Positions 19,711 through 28,932 of a DNA stretch of 64,000 nucleotides are shown here, piece by piece. The notes beneath the pieces are model-generated. The model saw only the letters and a list, made by a program, of their open reading frames with translations. It was not told the DNA's origin and did no database searches. Numbering within the stretch: the first letter of the stretch is position 1; each line of letters opens with the position of its first letter. Position numbers and translations under genes: made by a program. This DNA comes from Stutzerimonas zhaodongensis (lineage in GTDB: Bacteria; Pseudomonadota; Gammaproteobacteria; Pseudomonadales; Pseudomonadaceae), in NCBI RefSeq assembly GCF_003696365.1, contig NZ_RFFM01000001.1, positions 372,001-436,000 of the forward strand, written 5' to 3'.

Positions 19711-20310
19711 TCAACGGGCTGGGCCTGTGACGCGATAGATGCCGATTTCGCCAATCAGGTTGGGCCACAGGCGACTCGCGATGCCGTGCTTGTGGTGACG
19801 GTCCACGGCCAATCGCTCAAGCACCCGAGCGCCTCGTTCGCGGCATAGTCGCTCGAAGTCCTCGAATGTGCAGAAGTGGATGTTCGGCGTGTTGTACCAA
19901 GTGTAAGGCAGAAACTCCGACACCGGCATGCGGCCCTTGCTAGCCAGATACCAACGGCAACGCCAATGGCCGAAGTTGGGGAAGGTGATGATGCACTCAC
20001 GACCGACCCGTAGCATTTCCTTCAGCAGCTCGTCTGGGTAGTGAACTGCCTGCAGCGCCTGGGTCATCACGACCATGTCGAAGCTATCACTGGCAAAGTT
20101 GCCGAGGCCTTTGTCGAGATCTTGCTCGATGACGTTCACACCTTTCTCGACACAGGCTGCAATGTTGTCCGGGTCGATTTCCAGACCGTAGCCGCTGACC
20201 TGCTTGTTGTCTTGCAGCCAAGCCAGCAGCTCGCCGTTGCCGCAACCGAGGTCGAGCACGCGGCTTCCAGCTGGTATCCAGTCTTGGATGATGTCCAGAT
20301 CGGCGCGCAT
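19711..20310 (-). CDS. metW: Methionine biosynthesis protein MetW
   Basis: SAM-dependent methyltransferase-fold protein of 199 aa that works with MetX in methionine synthesis. The family has been reported to bind MetX and modulate its activity; I cannot see that here. The Rossmann motif is VLDLGCGNGELLAWL, followed by GLEIDPDNIAAC and MTQALQAV. It starts 9 bp downstream of the metX stop, an arrangement conserved across Pseudomonas, so it is translated from the same message. Confidence 0.93.
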   Translation of the reverse strand: MRADLDIIQDWIPAGSRVLDLGCGNGELLAWLQDNKQVSGYGLEIDPDNIAACVEKGVNVIEQDLDKGLGNFASDSFDMVVMTQALQAVHYPDELLKEMLRVGRECIITFPNFGHWRCRWYLASKGRMPVSEFLPYTWYNTPNIHFCTFEDFERLCRERGARVLERLAVDRHHKHGIASRLWPNLIGEIGIYRVTGPAR

Positions 20311-20319
20311 GTGGATTCC

Positions 20320-21459
20320 TTATACGACGATGCGGTTCATGTAACCGCGAAAGGCTTGCAGATAACGAGGGATGGGAATCAAAAAGGCATCGTGGCCTTG
20401 CGGGGCGTCCACTTCCAGATAGCAGACGTTCTTGCGCGCGGCCATGAGTGCGTTGACGATCTCGTGAGAACGCTCCGGCGAGAAACGCCAGTCTGTGGTG
20501 AACGAAATTACGCAGAAGTCCGCTTTGGCACACGACAGGGCGCCTGCCAGGTCATCGTCGTGAGCGGCAGCTGGATCGAAATAGTCCAGCGCCTTGGTCA
20601 TCAACAGATACGTGTTGGCGTCGAAGCGACTGGAGAACTCCTCGCCCTGATAGCGCAGATAACTCTCGACCTGAAACTCGACACTGTTGAAGTCGTAGTT
20701 GAGCTTTTCGCTCTTGAGTCCACGCCCGAACTTGGTGCCCATGGCATCGTCGGACAGATAGGTGATATGGCCGACCATCCGAGCCAGCATCAGGCCGCGC
20801 TTGGGAATGACGCCCTGCTCAAGAAAATGTCCGCCATGAAATTCCGGGTCGGAAAGGATGGCCTGACGGGCTACCTCATTGAAGGCAATATTCTGCGCCG
20901 AGAGCTTTGGCGCCGAGGCAATTGCCACGCAATGACGCACACGCTCCGGGTAGCTCATTGTCCATTGCAATGCCTGCATACCGCCCAGGCTCCCGCCCAC
21001 GACCGCTGCCCACTGCTCGATACCCAGGACATCGGCGAGCCTTGCCTGGCTGTTTACCCAATCTTCCACGGTGACCACGGGGAAATCCGCGCCGTAGGGC
21101 TTGCCAGTCAGGGGATTGATACTGCTCGGGCCGGTGGAGCCGTTGCAGCCACCAAGGTTGTTCAGGCTGACCACGTAAAATCGATTGGTGTCGATTGCCT
21201 TGCCCGGGCCAATACAGCTGTCCCACCAGCCTGGCTTGCGGTCTTCGGTATCGTGAAAGCCTGCTGCGTGATGATGGCCGGACAGCGCGTGGCAGATCAG
21301 CACGGCATTGCTGCGAGCGGCGTTCAGTTCGCCATATGTTTCATAGATCAGCTGGTAGCTGTCGAGCGTGCGGCCGCAGGCAAGTGCCAGCGGCTCGGCG
21401 AAATGCTCGACCTTCGGACTCACCAGACCAACGGAATCGGCTGGAATAGCAGTGGGCAT
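20320..21459 (-). CDS. metX: Homoserine O-acyltransferase MetX (succinyltransferase in Pseudomonas)
   Basis: Acylates homoserine to commit it to methionine. The 379-aa alpha/beta-hydrolase protein has the nucleophile serine in [12 protein letters not shown], the early [14 protein letters not shown] oxyanion region and a late aspartate/histidine pair (C-terminal [12 protein letters not shown] contains the catalytic histidine). Pseudomonas MetX enzymes are reported to use succinyl-CoA in place of acetyl-CoA. I take that from family knowledge; substrate choice cannot be read with certainty. It is the first gene before metW. No SAM-responsive leader is apparent upstream. Confidence 0.94.
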   Translation of the reverse strand: MPTAIPADSVGLVSPKVEHFAEPLALACGRTLDSYQLIYETYGELNAARSNAVLICHALSGHHHAAGFHDTEDRKPGWWDSCIGPGKAIDTNRFYVVSLNNLGGCNGSTGPSSINPLTGKPYGADFPVVTVEDWVNSQARLADVLGIEQWAAVVGGSLGGMQALQWTMSYPERVRHCVAIASAPKLSAQNIAFNEVARQAILSDPEFHGGHFLEQGVIPKRGLMLARMVGHITYLSDDAMGTKFGRGLKSEKLNYDFNSVEFQVESYLRYQGEEFSSRFDANTYLLMTKALDYFDPAAAHDDDLAGALSCAKADFCVISFTTDWRFSPERSHEIVNALMAARKNVCYLEVDAPQGHDAFLIPIPRYLQAFRGYMNRIVV

Positions 21460-21541
21460 CGACCCTGGCTCGTGCTGGAAGAAGGCGGCAAAGTCTAAAG
21501 GTTAGCGCGCCTCAATTCATCCTCAATCGAAAACGCAGGAT

Positions 21542-23503
21542 TCACACCAGGCTTGCGCCTGTGAGACTGACCACCTTTCCCTGTCGGCGAATCGGGGCAG
21601 GGCGACGCAGCAGCCTGAGCATTTCACCAGCCTGCGCCAGTTGTTGCTCGAGTTCCAGGCTGTAGCGCGCAAGCAAGCGCCCACGCTGGCTGCTTTGCTG
21701 GCTGTCCTGCGCCAGCTGCTTGAGCCTCAGCATGTGCGCTTCGAGCTGCTGCTTGTGCTCCAGTGAGTGCTGCATTAGTGGCATCAGCGCTTCGTTGGCC
21801 CATTGCTCGGCCTCCTGGCGCAAGCGTTGATGCATGCCGATAACCTCCTGCACCAGGGTCGCGAAGAATCGTCGGGTCAGTGCGCGTTGTTCGGTGAGCA
21901 TCGTCTTGAGCTGGAGGCGAAACTGGTCGGCCTTGTTCTGAAGGCGCTTGAGTTCCCTTTGATAGGGTGCCAGACGGAACAGCGGAGCGTCGACGCCCTG
22001 TAACGGGTTTTCATCGTTGTGTCGACGATAGATGGCCGAGACCATCTTGTTCGCCAAGACGGCTTCGTGTTCGAGGGCGGCCAGATCCTGCTCTACCGCC
22101 CTGAAGAAGTGCAGGATGCTCAGGTTGATTCCCAAGGTGGTGAGGCTGCCGGTCAGGCTGCGTCGCAGACGAGCAAGGTGTTCGTCCAGGCGCTCGGAGC
22201 GAACCGTATCCCGTAACAGCTCGCCCTGGCGCTGCAGCAGGCGCTGGTTGGTCTTGAGCTGCAGCAGGCGCTTGTGGTGCTGGTTATGATCATGACGAGT
22301 GCGAGCTGTGAGTTCCATCAGGACCTGCCCGCTGTCCTGGCGTTGATTGTCTAGCGCCTCACACTGCTCACGCACCTTGGCCAGGCGCTGGGTGAGGATC
22401 TGCTGACTGTTCTGCAGAAGCGCCAGCACCTGACGCACCACCTGCTGTTCTAGCAGCCGTTCCTTCTGAGCGAGGATGCGTTCGCAGAGCAGTTGCTCAA
22501 GCGTCTCCAGCCGGCTGCGCTCAAGCAGGGGCTGGTCACCGCGAATTCTGGCAAGCAGCGCCTGTTTGGCCGAAAGCGGAAGCACGTCCTCAACCGCGAT
22601 ACCCAGCTGTTGGGCGGTGGCGGTCTGCATGCGTTGTATCGCGTCGTTGACGAAGGCATCGCCGGACACGTCGTCCCACAGGACATCGATTTTGTTCAGC
22701 ACGGCGAACAGGCGTTGCCGGTCGCCGTCATCAAGGTGACGGATGTGCTGTTGCCAGATGTCCATGTCGCTCGCGGTGACGCCAGCATCGGCAGACAGCA
22801 GGAAAATCACGGCCTGGGCATTCGGCAGCATTGATAACGTGAGTTCCGGCTCGCTGCCCAGCGCATTGAGGCCCGGCGTATCGAGAATTCGCAGGCCTTG
22901 GCGTAATAGGGGGTGGTCGAAGTTGACCATCGCGTGCCGCCAGGCGGGCACTATCACTTCGCCGAGGGTTTCGGACTGCTCCAGCGCGTCAGGGTGAAAG
23001 CCCAGCTGAATGGCCTGCTCGATCGGCATCGACTTGGAAGATGCAACCTGCGTGAAGGCTTCGACCATGGCGTCTGGATTTTCAGGATCGAGCGCCACGT
23101 TCGTCCAGAGTCGCGGGCTGCGCTTGAGCTGGGCGATGCTGGTGTCCTCAAGGCGCGACTCTATGGGCAGCAGCCGAATATAGGAGCGCTCTGCGCGAGG
23201 ATCGAAGAATAGTTCGGTCGGACACATGGTCGTGCGGCCGGCACGGGAAGGAAGAATGCGTTGACCGTAGCCGGAGAAGAACAGGCTGTTGATCAGCTCT
23301 GTCTTGCCACGGGAGAACTCACCGACGAAGGCCAGGGTGATGTGGTCGGTGCGCAGTAGCTTCAGCGCCCGGTCGAGCCTGGCATCGACTCCTTCGGAAT
23401 TGAGGCGGTTGTGCGCCAACCAGCTGCGGTAGCGGGTGATCTCGCGGACCAGGTCGCGCTTCCAGGTGACGTAGGCGTCCACCTGCCGGTCGAGTCGTTC
23501 CAT
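21542..23503 (-). CDS. Dynamin-like GTPase
   Basis: A 653-aa protein with an N-terminal dynamin-type GTPase domain. G1 is GEFSRGKT (residues 61-68), G3 is DTPG (208-211) and G4 is NKID (270-273). The remaining 350 residues are Gln/Leu/Arg-rich with heptad-like patterns, suggesting long helical or coiled-coil stalks. No strong transmembrane segment is obvious. Bacterial dynamin-like proteins remodel membranes, but this subgroup is uncharacterised to my knowledge. It is a single gene and not the usual tandem pair. It lies between metX and yggT, all on the minus strand, with wider gaps (about 80 and 116 bp), so it may be transcribed alone. Confidence 0.82.
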   Translation of the reverse strand: MERLDRQVDAYVTWKRDLVREITRYRSWLAHNRLNSEGVDARLDRALKLLRTDHITLAFVGEFSRGKTELINSLFFSGYGQRILPSRAGRTTMCPTELFFDPRAERSYIRLLPIESRLEDTSIAQLKRSPRLWTNVALDPENPDAMVEAFTQVASSKSMPIEQAIQLGFHPDALEQSETLGEVIVPAWRHAMVNFDHPLLRQGLRILDTPGLNALGSEPELTLSMLPNAQAVIFLLSADAGVTASDMDIWQQHIRHLDDGDRQRLFAVLNKIDVLWDDVSGDAFVNDAIQRMQTATAQQLGIAVEDVLPLSAKQALLARIRGDQPLLERSRLETLEQLLCERILAQKERLLEQQVVRQVLALLQNSQQILTQRLAKVREQCEALDNQRQDSGQVLMELTARTRHDHNQHHKRLLQLKTNQRLLQRQGELLRDTVRSERLDEHLARLRRSLTGSLTTLGINLSILHFFRAVEQDLAALEHEAVLANKMVSAIYRRHNDENPLQGVDAPLFRLAPYQRELKRLQNKADQFRLQLKTMLTEQRALTRRFFATLVQEVIGMHQRLRQEAEQWANEALMPLMQHSLEHKQQLEAHMLRLKQLAQDSQQSSQRGRLLARYSLELEQQLAQAGEMLRLLRRPAPIRRQGKVVSLTGASLV

Positions 23504-23581
23504 GATCCTGTTGCTTCCTGAAAGGCGAATCGAACGATTATCCCAGTCGCCCGATGCCGGTCAATCCGGACTTTGTGAACT

Positions 23582-23614
23582 ACCGCCCAAACGCCGCAAT
23601 GGCATATGGGCGGT
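23582..23614 (-). terminator. Possible terminator after yggT
   Basis: An 8-bp inverted repeat ACCGCCCA/TGGGCGGT with a 17-nt loop begins 5 bp after the yggT stop on the minus strand. No good T tract follows, so termination would be weak. Confidence 0.35.
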
Positions 23615-23619
23615 GCGGC

Positions 23620-24210
23620 TCAGATAAGCGATCGGAGGATGTTAGGCATGTGGGTCATCATTGCCAGATTATTGATGACCAGCATGTCCAGGAGCTTGAG
23701 TGCAAGGAACGCGAAGATTGGCGAAATATCAAGTCCGCCCAGGTTGGGCAGCAGCCGACGGAAGGGGGCGAGTGCCGGTTCACAGATCTGGCTGACCAGC
23801 TGAGCGCCCGGGTTCTGGCTGCCGGGGGCAACCCATGACAGGATTACACTGATGATGAGCGCATAAAAGAAGATGTTCAGGAACAAGCCGGTCACGCCAA
23901 TGATGGCCCAGACCAGAAGCTGCAGTGGGTTGCCGATGGTGCCAAAGGCGATCATCAGAATGGCTGCCATCAAAAGCACTTGGAGGATGATCGCCAGGAC
24001 CAATGAAGACAGGTCGATTCCACCAATGCTGGGGATCACCCGGCGTAGCGGCCGCAGCAGCGGGTGGGTGGCGCGGACGATGAACTGGCTCAGCGGGTTA
24101 TAGAAATCGGCCCGAACCAACTGCAGGATGAAGCGCAGAAGAACGATCAGCAGGTAGAGGCTGCCGAGCGTCTGTACGATCAGGATCAGGGCTTGCGAGA
24201 GTTGCGACAT
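23620..24210 (-). CDS. yggT: YggT family membrane protein
   Basis: A 196-aa integral membrane protein made of two YGGT repeats, each with two hydrophobic helices. The first repeat has DFYNPLSQFIVRATHPLLRPLRRVIP, and the second has LVSQICEPALAPFRRLLPNLGGLDISPIFAFL. The family is linked to osmotic tolerance and division-site biology in some bacteria, but the mechanism is open. It starts 9 bp after proC and follows the conserved order yggS-proC-yggT, which suggests one operon. Confidence 0.92.
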   Translation of the reverse strand: MSQLSQALILIVQTLGSLYLLIVLLRFILQLVRADFYNPLSQFIVRATHPLLRPLRRVIPSIGGIDLSSLVLAIILQVLLMAAILMIAFGTIGNPLQLLVWAIIGVTGLFLNIFFYALIISVILSWVAPGSQNPGAQLVSQICEPALAPFRRLLPNLGGLDISPIFAFLALKLLDMLVINNLAMMTHMPNILRSLI

Positions 24211-24219
24211 GAAGGCTCC

Positions 24220-25047
24220 TTAGTTGCCCAGTTGTTCGGCGAGTTCGGCCGAGCGTTTTGCTGCTGCGTTCATCGCCTGTGTAACCAGGGTCTCGAAGCC
24301 GCCCGCCTGGAAGGCTTTGATCGCCGCTTCGGTCGTTCCGTTCGGTGATGTGACGCGACGGCGCAGTTCTGCCGCTTCCACATCGCTTTCACAAGCCATG
24401 CGTGCAGCCCCCAGCGCGGTATGCATGGTCAGCTGTGCGGCAGTTTCGCGCGACAGGCCGAGCTGCTCGCCGGCAGCGGTCATGGCTTCGATCATCAGGA
24501 AAAAATATGCAGGGCCGCTGCCGGAAACTGCCGTTACGGCGTCTATCAGCGCTTCGTCGTCTAGCCATAGCGCCAGTCCCACCGCTGATAGCAGCTGCTC
24601 GGCCTGCTGCTTCTGCAGGTCAGAAACCTGACTGTTGGCAAACAGCCCACTGACGCCTTGGCGCAATAGAGAAGGGGTGTTTGGCATGCAGCGAACGATT
24701 GATCGAGGGTTTTGCTCATCCAGCCATGTCTGCAGGCTGGCGCAGCTGATGCCTGCTGCTATAGATACGATCAGTTGGTTTGGCTGCAGGTTTGTTGCGA
24801 GGTCGCGACACACCGTCTGCATGACCTGCGGTTTGACGGCCAGCACGATGACATCGGCACCAGAGATGGCTTGGGCGTTTGCTGAGAAGGTGTCGATCCC
24901 GTGTGCGTTTTTCAGCTCGTCACGCCTGTCGGCACCGGGGTCGCTGGCGCAGATGGCAGAGGCCGGAATGCCTTGGTTGCGCAGCCCGCCAATCAAGCTG
25001 GCGGCCATATTGCCGCCGCCGATAAAGGCGATACGGGGAGTGCTCAT
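24220..25047 (-). CDS. proC: Pyrroline-5-carboxylate reductase ProC
   Basis: Last step of proline synthesis: reduces pyrroline-5-carboxylate with NAD(P)H. The product is 275 aa from MSTPRIAFIGGGNMAASLIGGL. This ATG (25047) has AAGGAA 8 bp upstream; the frame stays open to 25143 inside yggS, but the extension is not conserved. The N-terminal Rossmann motif GGGNMA, the VLAVKPQV segment and the C-terminal family signature from SGSGPAYFFLMIEAM are intact. It lies 17 bp after yggS. Confidence 0.96.
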   Translation of the reverse strand: MSTPRIAFIGGGNMAASLIGGLRNQGIPASAICASDPGADRRDELKNAHGIDTFSANAQAISGADVIVLAVKPQVMQTVCRDLATNLQPNQLIVSIAAGISCASLQTWLDEQNPRSIVRCMPNTPSLLRQGVSGLFANSQVSDLQKQQAEQLLSAVGLALWLDDEALIDAVTAVSGSGPAYFFLMIEAMTAAGEQLGLSRETAAQLTMHTALGAARMACESDVEAAELRRRVTSPNGTTEAAIKAFQAGGFETLVTQAMNAAAKRSAELAEQLGN

Positions 25048-25064
25048 ACGAGGATTTCCTTTAT

Positions 25065-25775
25065 TCATGCGGAAGGGCTGGCCGAACCGGGCTGCAAGGA
25101 GTAATCGCGTGCGCCGAACAATGCGGTGCCAACGCGTACCCATGTGGCGCCTTCGGCGATAGCGGCTTCAAGGTCCTGGCTCATGCCCATGGAAAGGGTG
25201 TCCAGCTCGAGGTCGATTTTGCTTTGCAACTGGCGCAGATGTGCAAAAGCAGCGCGCTGCTTAGCGAGGTCGTCAGTCGGCTCAGGAATAGCCATCAGGC
25301 CACGCAGGCGCAGGTTCGGCAGCGAAGCGATCTCATTGGCTAGAGCGGTTGCTTCCTGCGGATCGCAGCCCGACTTGCTCCCCTCTCCGCTGACGTTGAC
25401 CTGCAGGCAGACGTTCAATGGAGGAAGCTCGGGGGGGCGTTGATCGGATAGGCGCTGAGCGATCTTAAGCCGGTCCACGGAATGTACCCAGTCGAAATGC
25501 TCGGCGATCAGTTTGGTCTTGTTCGACTGAATGGGGCCAATGAAATGCCAAGTCAGTGACAGGTCACGAAGGTCGGCCTGTTTTTCCAGTGCCTCCTGCA
25601 GGTAGTTCTCTCCAAAATCCCACTGACCAGCTTCATTCGCCAGGCGGATTGCGCTGGCTGGTTGAGTCTTGCTCACCGCTAGCAGCTGCACCTCATCGGG
25701 ATCGCGCGCCACAGCTTGCGCCGCCTCACGGATGCGCGTTCCGACCTTTGCAATATTCGTCGCTATCGTGGACAT
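25065..25775 (-). CDS. yggS: PLP homeostasis protein YggS
   Basis: Pyridoxal-phosphate-binding protein (PLPBP/ProSC family) that buffers PLP and influences amino-acid and ketoacid pools. At 236 aa it is standard. The PLP lysine is in LLAVSKTQPASAIR (about residue 36), and the conserved HFIGPIQSNKTK, SGCDPQEA and SMGMSQDLEAAI motifs are clear. It heads the yggS-proC-yggT run and is divergent from pilT with a 66-bp gap. Confidence 0.95.
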   Translation of the reverse strand: MSTIATNIAKVGTRIREAAQAVARDPDEVQLLAVSKTQPASAIRLANEAGQWDFGENYLQEALEKQADLRDLSLTWHFIGPIQSNKTKLIAEHFDWVHSVDRLKIAQRLSDQRPPELPPLNVCLQVNVSGEGSKSGCDPQEATALANEIASLPNLRLRGLMAIPEPTDDLAKQRAAFAHLRQLQSKIDLELDTLSMGMSQDLEAAIAEGATWVRVGTALFGARDYSLQPGSASPSA

Positions 25776-25841
25776 TACCTGCGCCTGCCACCTTAGGGTC
25801 TGCGCGGCATTCTACCTGCTTGCTTGTAATTGGGGAGTCCC

Positions 25842-26876
25842 ATGGATATCACAGAGCTGCTGGCGTTCAGTGCCAAGCAGGGTGCGTCGGATTTGCACCT
25901 GTCTTCCGGCCTGCCGCCGATGATCCGCGTTGACGGCGATGTGCGCCGAATCAACCTTCCGGCGATGGATCACAAGCAAGTGCACGCGCTGATCTACGAC
26001 ATCATGAATGACAAGCAGCGCAAGGATTTCGAAGAATTCCTCGAAACCGACTTCTCGTTTGAAGTGCCGGGCGTGGCCCGCTTCCGTGTCAACGCCTTTA
26101 ACCAGAACCGCGGTGCTGGCGCTGTCTTCCGGACCATTCCGTCCAAGGTACTGACGATGGAGGACCTTGGCATGGGCGAAGTCTTCCGCAAGATCACCGA
26201 CGTTCCCCGCGGGCTGGTGCTTGTTACCGGACCGACAGGTTCGGGCAAGTCGACCACGTTAGCCGCGATGCTCGACTATCTGAACAACACCAAGTACCAC
26301 CACATCCTCACCATCGAAGACCCGATCGAGTTCGTTCACGAGTCGAAAAAGTGCCTGGTCAACCAGCGTGAGGTGCATCGCGATACGCTCGGTTTCTCAG
26401 AAGCCCTGCGTTCGGCACTGCGTGAAGACCCGGACATCATTCTGGTCGGCGAAATGCGAGACCTGGAAACCATCCGCCTGGCGCTGACTGCCGCGGAAAC
26501 CGGCCACTTGGTGTTCGGCACGCTGCACACCACCTCGGCAGCCAAGACCATTGACCGCGTTGTAGACGTCTTCCCTGCAGAAGAGAAGTCCATGGTCCGC
26601 TCGATGCTGTCGGAGTCACTGCAAGCGGTAATTTCGCAGACATTGTTGAAAAAAGTTGGCGGCGGTCGGGTCGCGGCGCATGAAATCATGATCGGTACGC
26701 CTGCGATTCGAAATCTGATCCGTGAGGACAAGGTCGCGCAGATGTACTCATCCATCCAGACCGGTGGATCGTTGGGCATGCAGACGCTGGACTCGTGCCT
26801 GAAAGGCCTGTTGGCAAAAGGGCTCATTTCGCGCGACAACGCCAAGGAAAAGGCCAAGCAGCCGGAAAACTTCTGA
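25842..26876 (+). CDS. pilT: Type IV pilus retraction ATPase PilT
   Basis: Hexameric AAA-like motor that depolymerises type IV pili for twitching motility and DNA uptake. The product is 344 aa from MDITELLAFSAKQG (ATG at 25842), the canonical length; the frame opens at 25830. Walker A GPTGSGKST is at residues 130-138, the Walker B region DPDIILVGEMRD carries the catalytic Glu at about 204, and the His box TAAETGHLVFGTLHT follows. A C-terminal AIRNLIRE motif, important for retraction in the family, is present. pilU follows 77 bp downstream. Confidence 0.98.
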   Translation: MDITELLAFSAKQGASDLHLSSGLPPMIRVDGDVRRINLPAMDHKQVHALIYDIMNDKQRKDFEEFLETDFSFEVPGVARFRVNAFNQNRGAGAVFRTIPSKVLTMEDLGMGEVFRKITDVPRGLVLVTGPTGSGKSTTLAAMLDYLNNTKYHHILTIEDPIEFVHESKKCLVNQREVHRDTLGFSEALRSALREDPDIILVGEMRDLETIRLALTAAETGHLVFGTLHTTSAAKTIDRVVDVFPAEEKSMVRSMLSESLQAVISQTLLKKVGGGRVAAHEIMIGTPAIRNLIREDKVAQMYSSIQTGGSLGMQTLDSCLKGLLAKGLISRDNAKEKAKQPENF

Positions 26877-26953
26877 CCCACATAATGCCCCTGCAAAACC
26901 GGGGGGCGTTCCGCTTCGAGACAAATCGGCTACGCCGGACTACGAGAACGACG

Positions 26954-28099
26954 ATGGAATTCGAGAAACTGTTGCGCCTGATGGTGGAAAAGGGCGGTTC
27001 GGACCTGTTCATTACGGCCGGCGTGCCGCCGTCTATGAAGGTCAACGGCAAGATCATGCCGGTGAACAAGACACCGATGTCGCCGGAAATGACCCGCGAA
27101 ACGGTGCACGCAGTGATGAACGAGCAGCAGCGTCGCGAGTTCACCGAAAACCACGAATGCAACTTTGCAATCAGTGCTCGGGGCATCGGCCGGTTTCGAG
27201 TCAGCGCCTTCTATCAGCGCAACCTTGCCGGGATGGTATTGCGCCGCATTGAAACCAACATCCCGACCCTTGAAGACCTGAAGCTGCCGGAGGTGCTCAA
27301 GAAACTGGCGATGACCAAGCGTGGGCTGGTGCTGTTCGTCGGCGCGACCGGTACGGGTAAGTCCACATCCCTGGCCGCAATGATCGGTTACCGCAACAAA
27401 AACTCCAGTGGCCACATCATCTCCATTGAAGACCCCATCGAGTTCATCCACCAGCATCAGAGCTGCATAGTCACTCAGCGTGAGGTTGGCATAGATACCG
27501 ACTCATTCGATGTAGCGCTAAAGAACACCTTGCGTCAGGCACCCGACGTGATCCTCATCGGTGAGGTGCGTACCCGCGAAACCATGGATTATGCGGTGGC
27601 GTTTGCCGAAACCGGACACCTGTGTCTGGCGACCCTGCATGCCAACAACGCGAACCAGGCGTTGGACCGCATCATCAACTTCTTCCCGGCCGACCGGCAT
27701 CAGCAAGTCTGGATGGATCTTTCACTTAACCTGAAGGCCATCGTTGCTCAACAGCTGATACCAACGCCGGACGGCAAGGGCCGTCGAGCGGTCATCGAGG
27801 TGCTGATCAACACGCCGCTGGCCGCCGACCTGATTCGCAAGGGCGAGGTGCACGAGCTGAAGTCGCTGATGAAGCGCTCCACCGATCTGGGCATGCAAAC
27901 GTTCGACCAGGCCCTGTACAACCTCTACGTACAAGGTGAAATCACTTATGAGGATGCCCTGGCGCATGCCGACTCCTCCAACGACCTACGCTTGATGATC
28001 AAGCTAGGCTCTGAAACCGACGGTGAGCACCTGACAAGCGTGTCTCAGGGCTTGACGCTTGAAGTCAGCGACGACGACAAGGGCCGCAGCTTCCGTTAA
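26954..28099 (+). CDS. pilU: Accessory pilus retraction ATPase PilU
   Basis: PilT-dependent secondary retraction motor. The product is 381 aa from MEFEKLLRLMVEKGGSDLF (26954); the open frame reaches back into pilT but those codons are not conserved. Walker A GATGTGKST (130-138), the Walker B segment APDVILIGEVRTRETMDYA, the His box FAETGHLCLATLHAN and an acidic tail (SDDDKGRSFR) are visible. It is co-directional with pilT. Its TAA stop overlaps the stop codon of the convergent TIGR03915-type gene, leaving no room for a terminator between them. Confidence 0.97.
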   Translation: MEFEKLLRLMVEKGGSDLFITAGVPPSMKVNGKIMPVNKTPMSPEMTRETVHAVMNEQQRREFTENHECNFAISARGIGRFRVSAFYQRNLAGMVLRRIETNIPTLEDLKLPEVLKKLAMTKRGLVLFVGATGTGKSTSLAAMIGYRNKNSSGHIISIEDPIEFIHQHQSCIVTQREVGIDTDSFDVALKNTLRQAPDVILIGEVRTRETMDYAVAFAETGHLCLATLHANNANQALDRIINFFPADRHQQVWMDLSLNLKAIVAQQLIPTPDGKGRRAVIEVLINTPLAADLIRKGEVHELKSLMKRSTDLGMQTFDQALYNLYVQGEITYEDALAHADSSNDLRLMIKLGSETDGEHLTSVSQGLTLEVSDDDKGRSFR

Positions 28100-28932
28100 T
28101 TGGTCTCTGATGAAGGTCGTCCGATGCGCTTCCCGGTCTTGCTGGCGACCCGTTCGGACTGACCGTCACGCTGCGCGCCAGCTCGGGCGCGGCTCATCAT
28201 CTGCGGGATTAGCAAGCCTTCGGGCAGGTTCTTCCAGAAGCGTACCGGCAAATTGCTTTCCATGACGCTGCGGTTCAAACGAGACGGATTGAACGTGTTC
28301 TCGTAATAGGTTTTCCAGAGATCCCCGCCAGGATCCTTGGCTTCTGATGCCAACTTCCGCCACTCGGGAGGACAGGGTCGCGCGTAATACAGCGCCTGCC
28401 CATCCCAGCAAACCCCATCGTCCGGTGTTGCTATCAGCCAGCGGTTATCGCCCATGCGCTCTGCGAAATGTTCCGCTGCCCATGGAAGCACGTCGTGCGC
28501 CGGCTCGAACCAAGCTACATGCTCCGGCCCATCACTGGCCCCAATCGGATTGAAACGAAGAAATGCGTGCAGATGATGAGCCTCACGGCGGACCGCCTTG
28601 ATCCGGCCATGTAGCTCACTGCCGTCGGCATCGCCCACCAATCTGGCCGTCGAATCGCCTTGGGACACCCTCCAGAGCACGCGATAGAGCAGGCTCCAGC
28701 GGTTCGCGACGCGGCAGCGAGCGGCCATCTCCAGCTCGTCGAGCAGTTGCCTGGGGACTCTTACCTGTTGTGAGGACTCGATGGGCCGGTCATGTGGCGG
28801 ATCATCGAATAAACCGGCCGATTCTTCGCTGCTCGCCCAATTCACCTCATGCGGAGGTACAAGCCCGAGGAGAAGCGCACGCGCGTGGCCCCTCCAGGCT
28901 TCAAAGCTTCCATCGAAGCGCACCGTGATCAT
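28096..28932 (-). CDS. TIGR03915-type putative DNA repair protein, without UDG domain
   Basis: A 278-aa protein, the partner of the radical-SAM gene. The start is the ATG at 28932 (MITVRFDGSFEAWRGHARALL), which overlaps the upstream stop as TGATG; earlier codons lie inside that gene. Typical elements are the N-terminal FDGSFEAWR, the central AVRREAHHLHAFLRF and WFEPAHDVLPWAAEHFAERMG, and the C-terminal TYYENTFNPSRLN and PVRFWKNLPEG. In many Pseudomonas, as I recall, this domain is fused to a uracil-DNA-glycosylase-like domain (TIGR03914). Here the protein stops about 30 residues after the TIGR03915 region, so that domain is missing. Biochemical function is unknown; a repair role is inferred from partners and the LexA box. 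Confidence 0.78.
   Translation of the reverse strand: MITVRFDGSFEAWRGHARALLLGLVPPHEVNWASSEESAGLFDDPPHDRPIESSQQVRVPRQLLDELEMAARCRVANRWSLLYRVLWRVSQGDSTARLVGDADGSELHGRIKAVRREAHHLHAFLRFNPIGASDGPEHVAWFEPAHDVLPWAAEHFAERMGDNRWLIATPDDGVCWDGQALYYARPCPPEWRKLASEAKDPGGDLWKTYYENTFNPSRLNRSVMESNLPVRFWKNLPEGLLIPQMMSRARAGAQRDGQSERVASKTGKRIGRPSSETN

Noticed and set aside
20041-21498. 485-codon plus-strand open frame opposite metX and metW
   Set aside because: It lies antisense to two clearly conserved genes, has no recognisable domain and is the type of long shadow frame expected in GC-rich DNA.
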